Assembly: GCF_029504695.1 (NCBI RefSeq)
Contig: NZ_JAQFIN010000014.1
Coordinates: 1-64,000 of the forward strand
Origin: Parabacteroides sp. PF5-6
GTDB taxonomy: Bacteria > Bacteroidota > Bacteroidia > Bacteroidales > Tannerellaceae
Length of the DNA stretch: 64,000 nucleotides
Direction: 5' to 3'
Within the stretch, counting starts at the first letter, position 1. Each line of letters begins with the position of its first letter. Under the pieces are notes generated by a model. It was not told where the DNA came from. It worked only from the letters and a program-made list of their open reading frames with translations, and ran no database searches. Position numbers and translations under genes: made by a program. Shown one piece after another: positions 7,691 to 16,788 of this stretch.

Positions 7691-8881
7691 CTAAACCCTG
7701 TTTTTTTGTTTTTGCATCCATTCTTTAAAGGGCATGCCTTCGTATTGGCGGAAGGTGCGGCAGAAGGCGGAGGTCTGGGAGAAGCCGCATTGGTCGGACA
7801 ATTCGTCGACGGTGAGTGTCGGGTTGTTTAAGGCTTGCTTTTTGGCGTAGGCGATGCGGTGGCGGTTGATAAACTCCCAGAAGCTGCAGTGGTATTCTTC
7901 TTTGAGGATGCGGGAGATATATTTGCGGTTGGTGCCCACGCGCCCGGCCAATTCGTCGAGGTGGAGCTGCTTTTGCAGGAAGAGCCGGTCTTCCTCTATC
8001 ACTTTTTGCAGGAGGGGGATAAACTTCCGGTAGCTGTTCGTTTTGTTTTCCGGCTCACCGTCGAAGTCGTACGCCGGCTGCGCATTGCGTGTCAGTTCGC
8101 GGTCGAAGCTCTCGGCGGTGTAGTGCGAGAGGGAGATATGGTAACAGATATAAAAAAGAATGATACCGATGGAGGCGGTAATGACAGCGATCCGGTTGTC
8201 GTAGGTCACATATTGCAGGTAGCCCGTTATCGCGGTGATGAAAGTCAGTAACAACAAGGCCAGGAGCCCCCATACGGCCGCCTGATGGTGTTCGATATCT
8301 TTGTCGTCGGTATCGGAGAAGAAATCGTTCAACCGGTGGCGGAAACCCAAGACCCCGCGGAAAGCGTAAACCAATACCCATACCCCTTGTATCCCGATAA
8401 AGAGCGAGTACAGGTATTCGTTGGCGACAAAGAGGATCCGGTCGTAGACTGAGCCATTCAGCCAGAGACTGTCCGGGTTTTCCGCTACCCGGCGGGCATA
8501 GGCGGTTGCCTGTTCTTCGCCCATAATGAGGTAAACGACCAGTGACAGACCGCCCAGGAGGATAGGGGGGAGAAACAGGAGTATGTTTTTCAGGTTGGTC
8601 CATCGCCTGCGATCGCCGGTCACTTCCCTGAAATAGCGGAAGATAAAAGGCATAAAAGAGAGGGTAGCCAGGTTGTCCAATATATCCAGTTTGTAGTAGA
8701 GGCTGTAGTTCCCGTTGTGGTTCCAGAAGAACGCCATCACGCCCATCGACACGGCGATGCATACCAATGCGAGGGTCCAGATATTCTGGGTATGGGAATT
8801 GCGTTTCCGGTTCAACAGAAACAACGCCAGCCAGAAAACCGACACCAGGCTGGGGAGCAGTATGGTAATGTGTTTCAGCAT
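7691..8881 (-). CDS. 7-TM membrane AraC-type regulator
   Basis: A 396-residue protein. Seven hydrophobic segments (roughly 5-23, 34-53, 66-85, 100-121, 153-177, 203-225 and 230-252) precede an AraC-type DNA-binding domain at about 285-392 (NRKYISRILKEEYHCSFWEF and GFSQTSAFCRTFRQYEGMPF). The N-terminus resembles the two upstream neighbours (LPSLVSVFWL...RKRNSHTQNIW). It is the third gene of a tightly packed unit (10691-7691) and overlaps its neighbour by 7 bp, so translation is probably coupled. A transcription factor integral to the inner membrane is inferred; signal and target are unknown. The right-hand copy of the locus lacks this gene. Confidence 0.85.
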   Translation of the reverse strand: MLKHITILLPSLVSVFWLALFLLNRKRNSHTQNIWTLALVCIAVSMGVMAFFWNHNGNYSLYYKLDILDNLATLSFMPFIFRYFREVTGDRRRWTNLKNILLFLPPILLGGLSLVVYLIMGEEQATAYARRVAENPDSLWLNGSVYDRILFVANEYLYSLFIGIQGVWVLVYAFRGVLGFRHRLNDFFSDTDDKDIEHHQAAVWGLLALLLLTFITAITGYLQYVTYDNRIAVITASIGIILFYICYHISLSHYTAESFDRELTRNAQPAYDFDGEPENKTNSYRKFIPLLQKVIEEDRLFLQKQLHLDELAGRVGTNRKYISRILKEEYHCSFWEFINRHRIAYAKKQALNNPTLTVDELSDQCGFSQTSAFCRTFRQYEGMPFKEWMQKQKNRV

Positions 8882-9918
8882 TTCACCTCCTTAACCCATT
8901 CTTTAAAAGTCATACCGATATATTGCTTAAACGCGCGGCTGAAGGCGGAGGCGTGGCTGAAGCCGCATTGGGTGGCGAGCTGTTCCTGGGTGAGGTCGGG
9001 ATGGGTGCGCATCAGTTCCCGGGCGTGTTCGATGCGCCGGCGGTTGATGTATTCGGAAAGGCCGCAGCCGTATTCTTCTTTCAGTAGGCGGTAGATATAG
9101 TTGCGGTTGCTGCCCGTCAGGCGCACGAGCTCTTCCATATGCAGGTTGGGCTGTAGGAAGAGCTGTTCTTCGTCCATCAGCCGTTGGAATTCGGGCAGGA
9201 TCCTGGCCGAGGGGCTGAGGGGATCCGGCGTATCGGCCGGCAGTCCGATCAGTGAGAACCGGTAGCTCAGGAAGAAAAGGGCGCAAGCCCAACCGATCCA
9301 GGCAACCATCGCTACCCCGTAGATATACTGCACTAACACTTCCCAGGCCAGGATCAATAGGGCAAAGAGTAGGGCACAGGCGAGGAAGGGGCGCAATAGG
9401 CTATTCCAGGCGTAGATCAAGGTGATATTTGCCATCCCGATCAACACCATACGATAGATATAGATATATACGATATAATAGGTGAGGTAGAGGGGACCGG
9501 CACTGATCTTGTCCCACATCAACGGTTGCAACCATTCCCGTGGATAAATGCCCATCGCCTCTTGGCCGATCAGGAGATAGAGGGCGGACAAACCGCAAGC
9601 GATCACCCCACCGGGCAGAAACACCCACAACGCTTTCCTTTTCGGCAGGGGTTTACCCACCAGGGTATCGGCCAACGGAAACAGACAGGCATAGAACGTC
9701 AGGAAACAGAAGACTTCCAGGATCTCTGCGGCATAGTACGTGTTTCCGGCAGCGAACGTGGTCAATAGGAATGCCCGGATCAGTGAACCCCCTCCCGCGA
9801 AGAACAAGACCACCGTCGCTACCTTAGCCGGCAAGGTCAACCGTCGCCAGCGACACAGGAAAATGACGATCCAGAAGAAGCAACAGAGTGCGGGAAAGAA
9901 TATGAAGAGTTGTGTCAT
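8875..9918 (-). CDS. 7-TM membrane AraC-type regulator
   Basis: A 347-residue protein with the same plan as its neighbour: about seven hydrophobic segments to residue about 220, then an AraC domain (about 240-345) with NRNYIYRLLKEEYGCGLSEY and GFSHASAFSRAFKQYIGMTF. It overlaps the upstream gene by 4 bp (ATGA at 9915-9918) and the downstream gene by 7 bp. The closest relative in the window is 55392-56498, which holds the same position in the right-hand locus. The HTH residues are well kept, so DNA binding is likely; membrane location is inferred from hydropathy. Confidence 0.86.
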   Translation of the reverse strand: MTQLFIFFPALCCFFWIVIFLCRWRRLTLPAKVATVVLFFAGGGSLIRAFLLTTFAAGNTYYAAEILEVFCFLTFYACLFPLADTLVGKPLPKRKALWVFLPGGVIACGLSALYLLIGQEAMGIYPREWLQPLMWDKISAGPLYLTYYIVYIYIYRMVLIGMANITLIYAWNSLLRPFLACALLFALLILAWEVLVQYIYGVAMVAWIGWACALFFLSYRFSLIGLPADTPDPLSPSARILPEFQRLMDEEQLFLQPNLHMEELVRLTGSNRNYIYRLLKEEYGCGLSEYINRRRIEHARELMRTHPDLTQEQLATQCGFSHASAFSRAFKQYIGMTFKEWVKEVKC

Positions 9919-10691
9919 ATCGGTCGGGCGTTAGGGGTTGGCTTCTCTAAGAAATACACATGATAGCCCAGAAAGAAAAACAAGATACCTTGCAAGGCGA
10001 ACAATACCGGGAAAGGAATATAGTTCTCTATACTGTAAAGGAAATCTCCCATCAGAAAGCATAACATGCCAACCAATAAGATGGATAGGCCAAATAGTAT
10101 CGCCCAGCTCTGTCGCCGGGATGAGTTGGGTGCCGGGGGGAAGAAGTCTTTGCGTTTATCCCGGTAAGCGACCACCCGCACAAGGATAAGGATCAATAAG
10201 AGATTGATGAGTAACAGACCGGTCAGGATACCGATCAGGCTGCCCAGGTAATAATGAACCGTCAATAGGAAAGACATATCCTCGGGGGGCATCCAGTTGT
10301 TTGCGGTCAATGCATTCATAAAAGCCTCCAGCTCTTCCTTGCCGATGATAAAGATCAGGGCATTGTTGACGGTCCCGTGCGCTACAGCCGGGGCAAGTAT
10401 CAGGTAGTGTTTCCAGTTGAACGGCCGGTGGTCGATCAGTGAAAAATAGAAGAGATACAATACGCAATAGAAGCCCAGGTTGGTAAACGAGATCACCATG
10501 CCCGTATAGGAATGCACTTCAAGCCCAGGTGTATATAATCTCATCCAGTAAAAAGCATTGATTGCCGCCAGGAATGAGGCCACAGCCCAGATGTTCTGTG
10601 TCCGCAGGTTTTTCTTCCAGCGGATAGAGAGAGTGATTGCCCAAAAGAAACAAACGAGGCAGGGGAACGATAGAGCCAATTTTTGCAACAT
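9915..10691 (-). CDS. 7-TM protein, AraC-regulator membrane domain without HTH
   Basis: A 258-residue, almost wholly hydrophobic protein. It matches the membrane halves of the following AraC proteins but stops right after the last TM segment (FFFLGYHVYFLEKP...), so there is no DNA-binding domain. Its paralogue at 54595-55389 ends at the same point, and both begin LALxFPCLVCxFWxIT with RWKKNLR.QN.WAVASxLAAINAFYW. The truncation is therefore an old, kept architecture and not a frameshift. First gene of the operon, with a strong promoter at 10728-10759. It may be a sensor or partner subunit for the HTH-bearing neighbours; that is inference. Confidence 0.82.
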   Translation of the reverse strand: MLQKLALSFPCLVCFFWAITLSIRWKKNLRTQNIWAVASFLAAINAFYWMRLYTPGLEVHSYTGMVISFTNLGFYCVLYLFYFSLIDHRPFNWKHYLILAPAVAHGTVNNALIFIIGKEELEAFMNALTANNWMPPEDMSFLLTVHYYLGSLIGILTGLLLINLLLILILVRVVAYRDKRKDFFPPAPNSSRRQSWAILFGLSILLVGMLCFLMGDFLYSIENYIPFPVLFALQGILFFFLGYHVYFLEKPTPNARPI

Positions 10692-10727
10692 GAAATGTTT
10701 ACCTTAATACTTCTGTGAACGGAATAA

Positions 10728-10759
10728 CAAAGGTACGTAAAACATCAGGAATGTGCAAA
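10728..10759 (-). promoter_or_regulatory. promoter of the 7-TM/AraC operon
   Basis: On the minus strand, TTTG (10756-10759) and TACCTTTG (10728-10735) are separated by 20 nt, a full match to the Bacteroidetes promoter consensus. The whole 32-nt block, including the non-consensus spacer CACATTCCTGATGTTTTACG, is identical to the block at 54527-54558 before the paralogous operon, which suggests a conserved operator between the two elements. Confidence 0.8.
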
Positions 10760-10780
10760 GCGAAAAAGAGGTGAAGGTTT

Positions 10781-10881
10781 CTGAACTCTGATTCTACTGA
10801 TTAAATGATTTACTATGAAGCTGAATATATCTCACTTACAAACTCATAGACTATCATTTAATCAGTATAATCCAAGTTCAG
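10781..10881. repeat. imperfect inverted repeat between symporter and regulator operons
   Basis: CTGAACTCTGATTCTACTGA... (10781-10809) is nearly complementary to ...TCAGTATAATCCAAGTTCAG (10853-10881). It lies immediately 3' of the symporter stop codon and upstream of the promoter of the regulator operon, and may serve as a terminator-like hairpin for the arabinose operon. Confidence 0.55.
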
Positions 10882-10884
10882 ACT

Positions 10885-12561
10885 TTACCAGAAATAATAA
10901 TAGAACGCGCCGGTAATGCCCAGGATGATGCAGGTATGGACGATATCCCATTTGTTCCAGCTGGCACGGGTCTCCGCTTTCTGCTCTGCCGTGGCGGTGC
11001 CGAATACCAATCCCTGGATCTTATCTGCCGTGGGGGCAGGGGTGAAGAGGCTGACAGCCACTACCACTACAAGGCAGAACAGGAACATCCATCCGCAGAA
11101 GAACAGCCAGTTGGTATCGTAGAAGATATTCTTGAATAAGGAGTCGCCACCGCCGAAATTGCTGTAGTACACATTGGCGCCCAAGCGGGTCAGACCGATC
11201 ACCAAGCCGGAGATCAAACCCCACATACCCCCCTGGGCGGATGTCCGTTTCCAGGTGATACCCAAAAGGAAGGCGGCGGCAATACCCGGAGCCAGGACGG
11301 ATTGAACGTCTTGCAGGTAAGCATACAACACATCACCCACCGTACGCATAATCGGGATCCACAGGATACCCAGGATCACGATCACCACCGTAGCTGCCTG
11401 GCCGATAGCCACCAGTTTCTTCTCCGGTGTTTCCGGTTTGAAACGTTTATAGAAGTCGATCGTGAACAACATCGCCGAAGAGTTGAACAGCGAAGCCAAT
11501 GAACTCATCAACGCGGCCAGGATACCACAGACCACCAGCCCCTTTACACCCGCCGGAAGCAATTTGGCTACCAGGGTCGGGAAGGCGGCATCGGCGTTAT
11601 GCATGCCATTCTCCATCAACGGCAGGAAAGCGCCGGTCTTCTGGTGGATCGCAAAAGCAATCATACCCGGGATCAGGAACAGGAATACGGGAAGCAGCTT
11701 CAGGTAAGCACCGAAGATCGTACCCCGGCGTGCTTCTTTCTGGTTCTTTCCCGACAATACACGTTGCACGATAAACTGGTCGGTACACCAATACCAGAAC
11801 CCGATAATCGACGAACCGATCAGCGCTCCCAGCCAGGGGAAGTTCGGGTCGCGGTTGTCGCGGATCAGGTTGATCATCGAGTCGCCATAGTCATTCACGG
11901 AGGTAGCCCCGGCAATGCGCACGACTTCTTCCCAGCCACCCACTTCTTTCAAACCGAGCACCAGGATAATCAATGAACCCAGCAACAGGATCGGGGTTTG
12001 CAGTACCGAGGTGTAAAGCACGGATTTCATACCTCCGAAGATGGTGTAGGCTGCTGTGATCAATACCAGACCAATGGCGGCGATCCAGAAGAAATCAATG
12101 CCCCAGAGTTCTTTGATACCGAATACCTGTTGGAACACCAAACCGCCGGCATAGACCGTAACGGCGACCTTGGTCAGTACATAACTGATCAGCGAGATCA
12201 CCGAAAGGATCGTACGGGATTGCGGATTATAACGGCGTTCGAGGAACTCCGGCATGGTATAGGCCATACTGCGCGAATAGAAAGGAACGAATACCCAGCC
12301 GAGGATCAGGATCATCCAGCCCTGGATCTCCCAGTGGGCCATAGCCATACCGCTTGAAGCGCCGGCGCCGGCCAGCCCAATCAGGTGTTCCGAACCGATA
12401 TTGGAAGCAAAGATAGACGCTCCGATCGCAATCCATCCCGCGTCGCGACCACCCAGGAAGTAGTCACCCGAGTTTTCTTGTTTTTGTTTGAGAACATATA
12501 CAATGATCCCGATGAGAGCTATAGCGAATAGCCCTATGACGATAAAATCTAATGTTGCCAT
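10885..12561 (-). CDS. sodium/sugar symporter, SSS (SGLT-like) family
   Basis: A 558-residue integral membrane protein of the solute:sodium symporter family, close in character to vSGLT. It has an N-terminal TM1, the SSS signature near GGRDAGWIAIGASIFASNIG, the motif TKVAVTVYAGG and about 14 hydrophobic segments. It closes a minus-strand series araD-araA-araB-transketolase-rpiB-symporter and follows rpiB by 35 bp, so sodium-driven uptake of L-arabinose (or a related sugar) is the natural inference. Galactose or glucose transport cannot be excluded, since SGLT-like members vary in substrate. Confidence 0.88.
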   Translation of the reverse strand: MATLDFIVIGLFAIALIGIIVYVLKQKQENSGDYFLGGRDAGWIAIGASIFASNIGSEHLIGLAGAGASSGMAMAHWEIQGWMILILGWVFVPFYSRSMAYTMPEFLERRYNPQSRTILSVISLISYVLTKVAVTVYAGGLVFQQVFGIKELWGIDFFWIAAIGLVLITAAYTIFGGMKSVLYTSVLQTPILLLGSLIILVLGLKEVGGWEEVVRIAGATSVNDYGDSMINLIRDNRDPNFPWLGALIGSSIIGFWYWCTDQFIVQRVLSGKNQKEARRGTIFGAYLKLLPVFLFLIPGMIAFAIHQKTGAFLPLMENGMHNADAAFPTLVAKLLPAGVKGLVVCGILAALMSSLASLFNSSAMLFTIDFYKRFKPETPEKKLVAIGQAATVVIVILGILWIPIMRTVGDVLYAYLQDVQSVLAPGIAAAFLLGITWKRTSAQGGMWGLISGLVIGLTRLGANVYYSNFGGGDSLFKNIFYDTNWLFFCGWMFLFCLVVVVAVSLFTPAPTADKIQGLVFGTATAEQKAETRASWNKWDIVHTCIILGITGAFYYYFW

Positions 12562-12596
12562 ATTCGTGTTTTTTCATGAACTCTGCCGCCTTGTGT

Positions 12597-13031
12597 TTAC
12601 GGCAGAGGGATTTTTTCAATTCTTTTCTGATGTCGACCTCCTTCAAAGGATGTTTGAAGGAAAACGTCGACTGCCTTTGTAGTTTCTTCTTCACTGATGA
12701 AGCGACCGGGGAGGACCAAGACGTTTGCGTCGTTGTGTTGACGCGATAACTTGGCTATATCCGCATTCCAACAGAGTGCGGCACGAACTCCCTGGTGCTT
12801 GTTTAAGGTCATGCTGATGCCGACGCCCGATCCGCAGACGGCAATTCCCGGATAGACTTCGCCCCGTTCGACGGCATACGCCAAAGGGTGGGCTACATCG
12901 GGGTAATCGCATGGCTCGGGTGAGTAGGTGCCGAAATCTTTATACGGCAATCCTCTCTCTTCCAATAAATGTCTGACGAATTCTTTGATCTCGAATCCGG
13001 CGTGGTCGCTGCATAAACCTATAGTGTTCAT
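12597..13031 (-). CDS. rpiB: ribose-5-phosphate isomerase B
   Basis: A 144-residue RpiB/LacAB-family protein. It contains SDHAGFEIK at the N-terminus, the active-site loop CGSGVGISMTLNKHQGVRAAL, and HNDANVLVLPGR, all typical of RpiB. The enzyme interconverts ribose-5-phosphate and ribulose-5-phosphate in the cytoplasm. It overlaps the transketolase stop by 4 bp and would help channel arabinose-derived xylulose-5-phosphate through the pentose phosphate pathway. The last residues (RHQKRIEKIPLP) are a usual RpiB tail. Confidence 0.95.
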   Translation of the reverse strand: MNTIGLCSDHAGFEIKEFVRHLLEERGLPYKDFGTYSPEPCDYPDVAHPLAYAVERGEVYPGIAVCGSGVGISMTLNKHQGVRAALCWNADIAKLSRQHNDANVLVLPGRFISEEETTKAVDVFLQTSFEGGRHQKRIEKIPLP

Positions 13032-15064
13032 TTCCCTAAGTATTGTTTCACCTGTGTGTACACATTCTCTCCTGTAAAGCCCAGTTTCTCGTCGAGCACC
13101 TTGTAGGGCGCGGAGAAACCGAAAGACTCCAATCCCCAGACTTTGCCATGGTCGCCAGCCAATCCCTGCAAGGTAACAGGCAAACCGGCTGTCAAGCCAA
13201 AGATCTTACTGCCGGAAGGGATAACCGCTTCCTGGTAAGCTTTGGACTGTGAACGGAACAGCCCTTCGGAAGGAACGGAGACGATCCGTACGCGGATACC
13301 GTCTTTGCGAAGCAATGCGGCACCTTCGACCAATGTAGCCACTTCAGAACCTGAAGCAAGCAAGGTGATATCGGCGTTCGCGTCTTCTTCGACAATGTAG
13401 GCGCCTTTCTCTGCCTGTAACGCTTCCTGGTAACGGCTTTCTTGGGCCGGCAGGTCGGTGATATTCTGGCGGGAAAGGATCAGTCCGGTAGGCGTAGTGG
13501 TGTTCTCCATCGCCATCTTCCAGGCAACAGAGGTTTCCATCACGTCGGCAGGACGAAGCACCAACATGGAGTTGTGTCCTTTATGGTTTTTCAGTTTTTC
13601 CATCAGGCGAATCTGTACTTCCTGCTCCACGGGCTCGTGGGTCGGTCCGTCTTCTCCGACACGGAAGGCATCGTGCGACCAGATGAACTTCAATGGTTGC
13701 TCCATCAACGCGGCCATTCGTACGACCGGTTTCATATAATCGGAGAACACAAAGAACGTTCCGCAGGCGGCAATCACCCCTCCGTGCAGACACATACCCA
13801 GACAGATCGAAGCCATCGTCAGCTCGGATACACCGGCCTGGAAGAAGGCACCGCTGAAATCACCTTTGGTGAGGGCGTGTGTCTTTTTCAGGAAACCGTC
13901 GGTCTTGTCCGAATTGGACAGGTCGGCAGAGGCACAGATCATATTTTCTACTTGAGAGGCTAATACGCCCAATACGGTGGCAGAGGCGGCACGGGTAGCC
14001 TGGTTCGGCTTTTGTTCGATAGCGGCCCAGTCGATAGCGGGTGCCTCGCCTGAGAACCATTTCGTCATCTTCGCCGCCATCTCCGGATGAGCTTTCGCCC
14101 ATTCGGCTTTCGCCGCGTAACGTTCGGCTACGATCGCTTCGAGCTCTTTCGCCCGGTTGGCATACATCTCGGCTACATCGGGGAAGATCGTGAATGGATT
14201 CTCCGGATCACCGCCCAGGTTGGCGATCGTGGCTTTCATGCAGGCGCCGGCAGCCGTCAGGGGTTGTCCGTGAGTGGATACCTTATTCTCGTACGAGCTT
14301 TGATCTTCCGCCATCGCACCTTTACCCATGATCGTGTTTCCGATGATCAGGGTCGGGCGTGCCGTTTCCGCTTTCGCTTCGTTGAGCGCCCGGCGTATTT
14401 CGTTTGCATCGTTTCCGTTGATGGTAATCACTTTCCAGCCCCAGGCTTCATATTTCATGGCTACATCTTCGCACGTCACCTCTTCTACGGTGGTAGAAAG
14501 CTGGACGTTGTTTGCATCATAAAACATGATCAGGTTGTCTAATCCCAACGTACCGGCAATGCGTCCGGCCCCTTGTGAGATCTCTTCCTGGATTCCTCCG
14601 TCGGAGATATAAGCGTAGATGGTTTGATTCATCTGCTCTCCCAGGCGGGCTTTGAGGAACTTGGCAGCGATGGCAGCTCCGACAGCCATGGTGTGGCCTT
14701 GACCTAACGGGCCGGAGGTGTTTTCAATACCTCGCATCACGTCCAGTTCGGGATGGCCCGGAGTAGGGCTTCCCCATTGGCGGAATTGTGCCAGTTCATC
14801 CATCGTGAACTTACCACAGAACGACAGTACGGCATAGAGCATCGTAGACATATGCCCCGGATCCAGAAAGAAACGGTCGCGTCCTTCCCATTTGGGGTTC
14901 TTCGGATCGAAGATAAGGAACTCTGAGTACAGCACATTCACAAAGTCAGCACCGCCCATTGCGCCTCCCGGGTGTCCGGATTTAGCTTTTTCTACCATTG
15001 ATGCAGCCAGGATACGGATGTTATCCGCGGCTCTGTTCATAAGTCTAATGTCGTTCATAGCCAT
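13028..15064 (-). CDS. tkt: transketolase
   Basis: A full-length 678-residue transketolase. It has the N-terminal thiamine-diphosphate domain (KSGHPGGAMGGADF, GPLGQGHTMAVGAA, SDGGIQEE), the pyrimidine-binding domain with the catalytic region EDGPTHEPVEQE, and a C-terminal domain. It transfers two-carbon units among pentose-, triose- and hexose-phosphates. ATG at 15064 or 15058 is possible; the difference is two residues. It lies 45 bp after araB and overlaps rpiB, so this copy seems dedicated to pentose catabolism. Confidence 0.95.
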   Translation of the reverse strand: MAMNDIRLMNRAADNIRILAASMVEKAKSGHPGGAMGGADFVNVLYSEFLIFDPKNPKWEGRDRFFLDPGHMSTMLYAVLSFCGKFTMDELAQFRQWGSPTPGHPELDVMRGIENTSGPLGQGHTMAVGAAIAAKFLKARLGEQMNQTIYAYISDGGIQEEISQGAGRIAGTLGLDNLIMFYDANNVQLSTTVEEVTCEDVAMKYEAWGWKVITINGNDANEIRRALNEAKAETARPTLIIGNTIMGKGAMAEDQSSYENKVSTHGQPLTAAGACMKATIANLGGDPENPFTIFPDVAEMYANRAKELEAIVAERYAAKAEWAKAHPEMAAKMTKWFSGEAPAIDWAAIEQKPNQATRAASATVLGVLASQVENMICASADLSNSDKTDGFLKKTHALTKGDFSGAFFQAGVSELTMASICLGMCLHGGVIAACGTFFVFSDYMKPVVRMAALMEQPLKFIWSHDAFRVGEDGPTHEPVEQEVQIRLMEKLKNHKGHNSMLVLRPADVMETSVAWKMAMENTTTPTGLILSRQNITDLPAQESRYQEALQAEKGAYIVEEDANADITLLASGSEVATLVEGAALLRKDGIRVRIVSVPSEGLFRSQSKAYQEAVIPSGSKIFGLTAGLPVTLQGLAGDHGKVWGLESFGFSAPYKVLDEKLGFTGENVYTQVKQYLGK

Positions 15065-15109
15065 GATGTATTGAAATTTTGCGCAAAGATAGCGCTTTTA
15101 TTCCATTCT

Positions 15110-16786
15110 TCATATTCTTAATTTCTCTTCGGTAAACTTACCCAGGATCTGGTATTGCTTGTAAAGCTCTTTATACACCAGATGGTTTGTCTCGTTAGGG
15201 AAATACTCATGGGCAAAGCCTTGTCCCATAGCTTTCTGCGCGTCTTCTACTTTTTCGTATACACCGGCAGCCACCGCCGCGAACATCGAGGCACCGAAGG
15301 CACAGGCTTGTTCGGCTTTGGCTATTTTGATCGGCATATTCAAAACGTCGGAGAGGGTTTGCATCACGAAAGGTGATTTCAGCGCGATACCACCAATACC
15401 GATTACACTGTCGATCTCGATACCGTTCTCCAGGAAGCGGTCGATGATGGCTTTCGAACCGAAGGCGGTCGCTTCGACCAACGCGCGGAAGATCAGCGGG
15501 GCGGAACTGGCTAAGTTCAATCCGGTGATCGAACCTTTCACCACCTGGTTTGCGTCAGGGGTGCGCCGGCCGTTCATCCAGTCGATGGCAAGGATCGTAC
15601 TCTCACCGACCGGCACTTTGGCCGCTTCTTCCGAGAGGACGGGGATGATTTGATCGGCGGTTTCTTTGATGAGTTTTACTTTTGTTTCCTCGTCGATCAA
15701 AGAAGTCTTCGCTAAGATCGATTCCAATGGCCATTCCAGTACGCGCTTGAACCAGGCGTAGACATCGCCAAAAGCGGATTGTCCGGCTTCCAAACCAATC
15801 ATGCCGGGGATCACCGATCCGTCGACCTGTCCGCAGATACCGGGTATCAGCTTGTCGGCCATCTCTTCATACGAAGACACCTTGATGTCGCAGGTAGAGG
15901 TGCCGATCACTCGAACGAGTGTTTTCGGCGTGATCTCGGCGCCAACCGCTCCCATATGGCAGTCGAACGCACCAACGGCTACGGCAACTGTTTCAGGCAA
16001 TCCCAACAGATGCGCCCATTCTTTGGTCAGGGTACCTACTTTGACATCGCTGGTGTACGTCTTTGTGAAGAGGCGCTCACGGAATCCGGCTAACAGAGGA
16101 TCGAGTGTCGAGAGAAATTCTTCGCTCGGCAGTCCGTCCCATTTCTCCATCCACATGGCTTTATGGCCGGCAGCACAACGACTACGGTAGACCTCTTCCG
16201 GTTTGACTATGCCGGTCAGGATCGCCGGCAGCCAATCGCAATGCTCGATCCAGGCGTACGCTTTCTCGCGGATGCTCTCGTCTACGCGCAATACATGCAA
16301 CATCTTTGCCCACACCCATTCGGAAGAATAGATGCCGCCTTCGTAAGCTGTATAATCGGTTTCCCACCGGCGGGCGAGCGCGTTGATCTCGTCGGCCTCT
16401 TGGATAGCCGTATGGTCTTTCCAAAGCACGAACATCGCGTTGGGGTTTTCGGCAAACTCAGGCAAGAGCGCCAGGGGCGTTCCGTTTTTATCCGTAAGCA
16501 CAGGCGTGCTTCCGGTGGTGTCGAAAGCGATACCGACCACGTTTTCTGCCGTTCCGGCCGGGCATTTGGCTAACGATTCCTTGATGGTTGTTTCCAGGCT
16601 CTCAATATAATCCAATGGATGCTGACGATATTGGTTTTTCAGCGGATCACAGTATTTGCCTTCCATCCAACGGGGGTAGTATTTAACGGCTGATGCCAGT
16701 TCTTCCCCGGTTGAAGCATTGACAACTACGGCGCGACATGAGTCGCTACCGTAGTCCAATCCAATTACAAATCTATCTATACTCAT
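15110..16786 (-). CDS. araB: L-ribulokinase
   Basis: A 558-residue FGGY-family kinase. Visible are the N-terminal ATPase motif VIGLDYGSDSCRAVVV, the ribulokinase-type GAFDCHMGAVGAE and the C-terminal GIGGIALKSPFVMQTLSDV. Length and order match bacterial AraB. It phosphorylates L-ribulose to L-ribulose-5-phosphate using ATP. It starts 2 bp after the araA stop codon, within the arabinose operon. Confidence 0.95.
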   Translation of the reverse strand: MSIDRFVIGLDYGSDSCRAVVVNASTGEELASAVKYYPRWMEGKYCDPLKNQYRQHPLDYIESLETTIKESLAKCPAGTAENVVGIAFDTTGSTPVLTDKNGTPLALLPEFAENPNAMFVLWKDHTAIQEADEINALARRWETDYTAYEGGIYSSEWVWAKMLHVLRVDESIREKAYAWIEHCDWLPAILTGIVKPEEVYRSRCAAGHKAMWMEKWDGLPSEEFLSTLDPLLAGFRERLFTKTYTSDVKVGTLTKEWAHLLGLPETVAVAVGAFDCHMGAVGAEITPKTLVRVIGTSTCDIKVSSYEEMADKLIPGICGQVDGSVIPGMIGLEAGQSAFGDVYAWFKRVLEWPLESILAKTSLIDEETKVKLIKETADQIIPVLSEEAAKVPVGESTILAIDWMNGRRTPDANQVVKGSITGLNLASSAPLIFRALVEATAFGSKAIIDRFLENGIEIDSVIGIGGIALKSPFVMQTLSDVLNMPIKIAKAEQACAFGASMFAAVAAGVYEKVEDAQKAMGQGFAHEYFPNETNHLVYKELYKQYQILGKFTEEKLRI

Positions 16787-16788
16787 AA

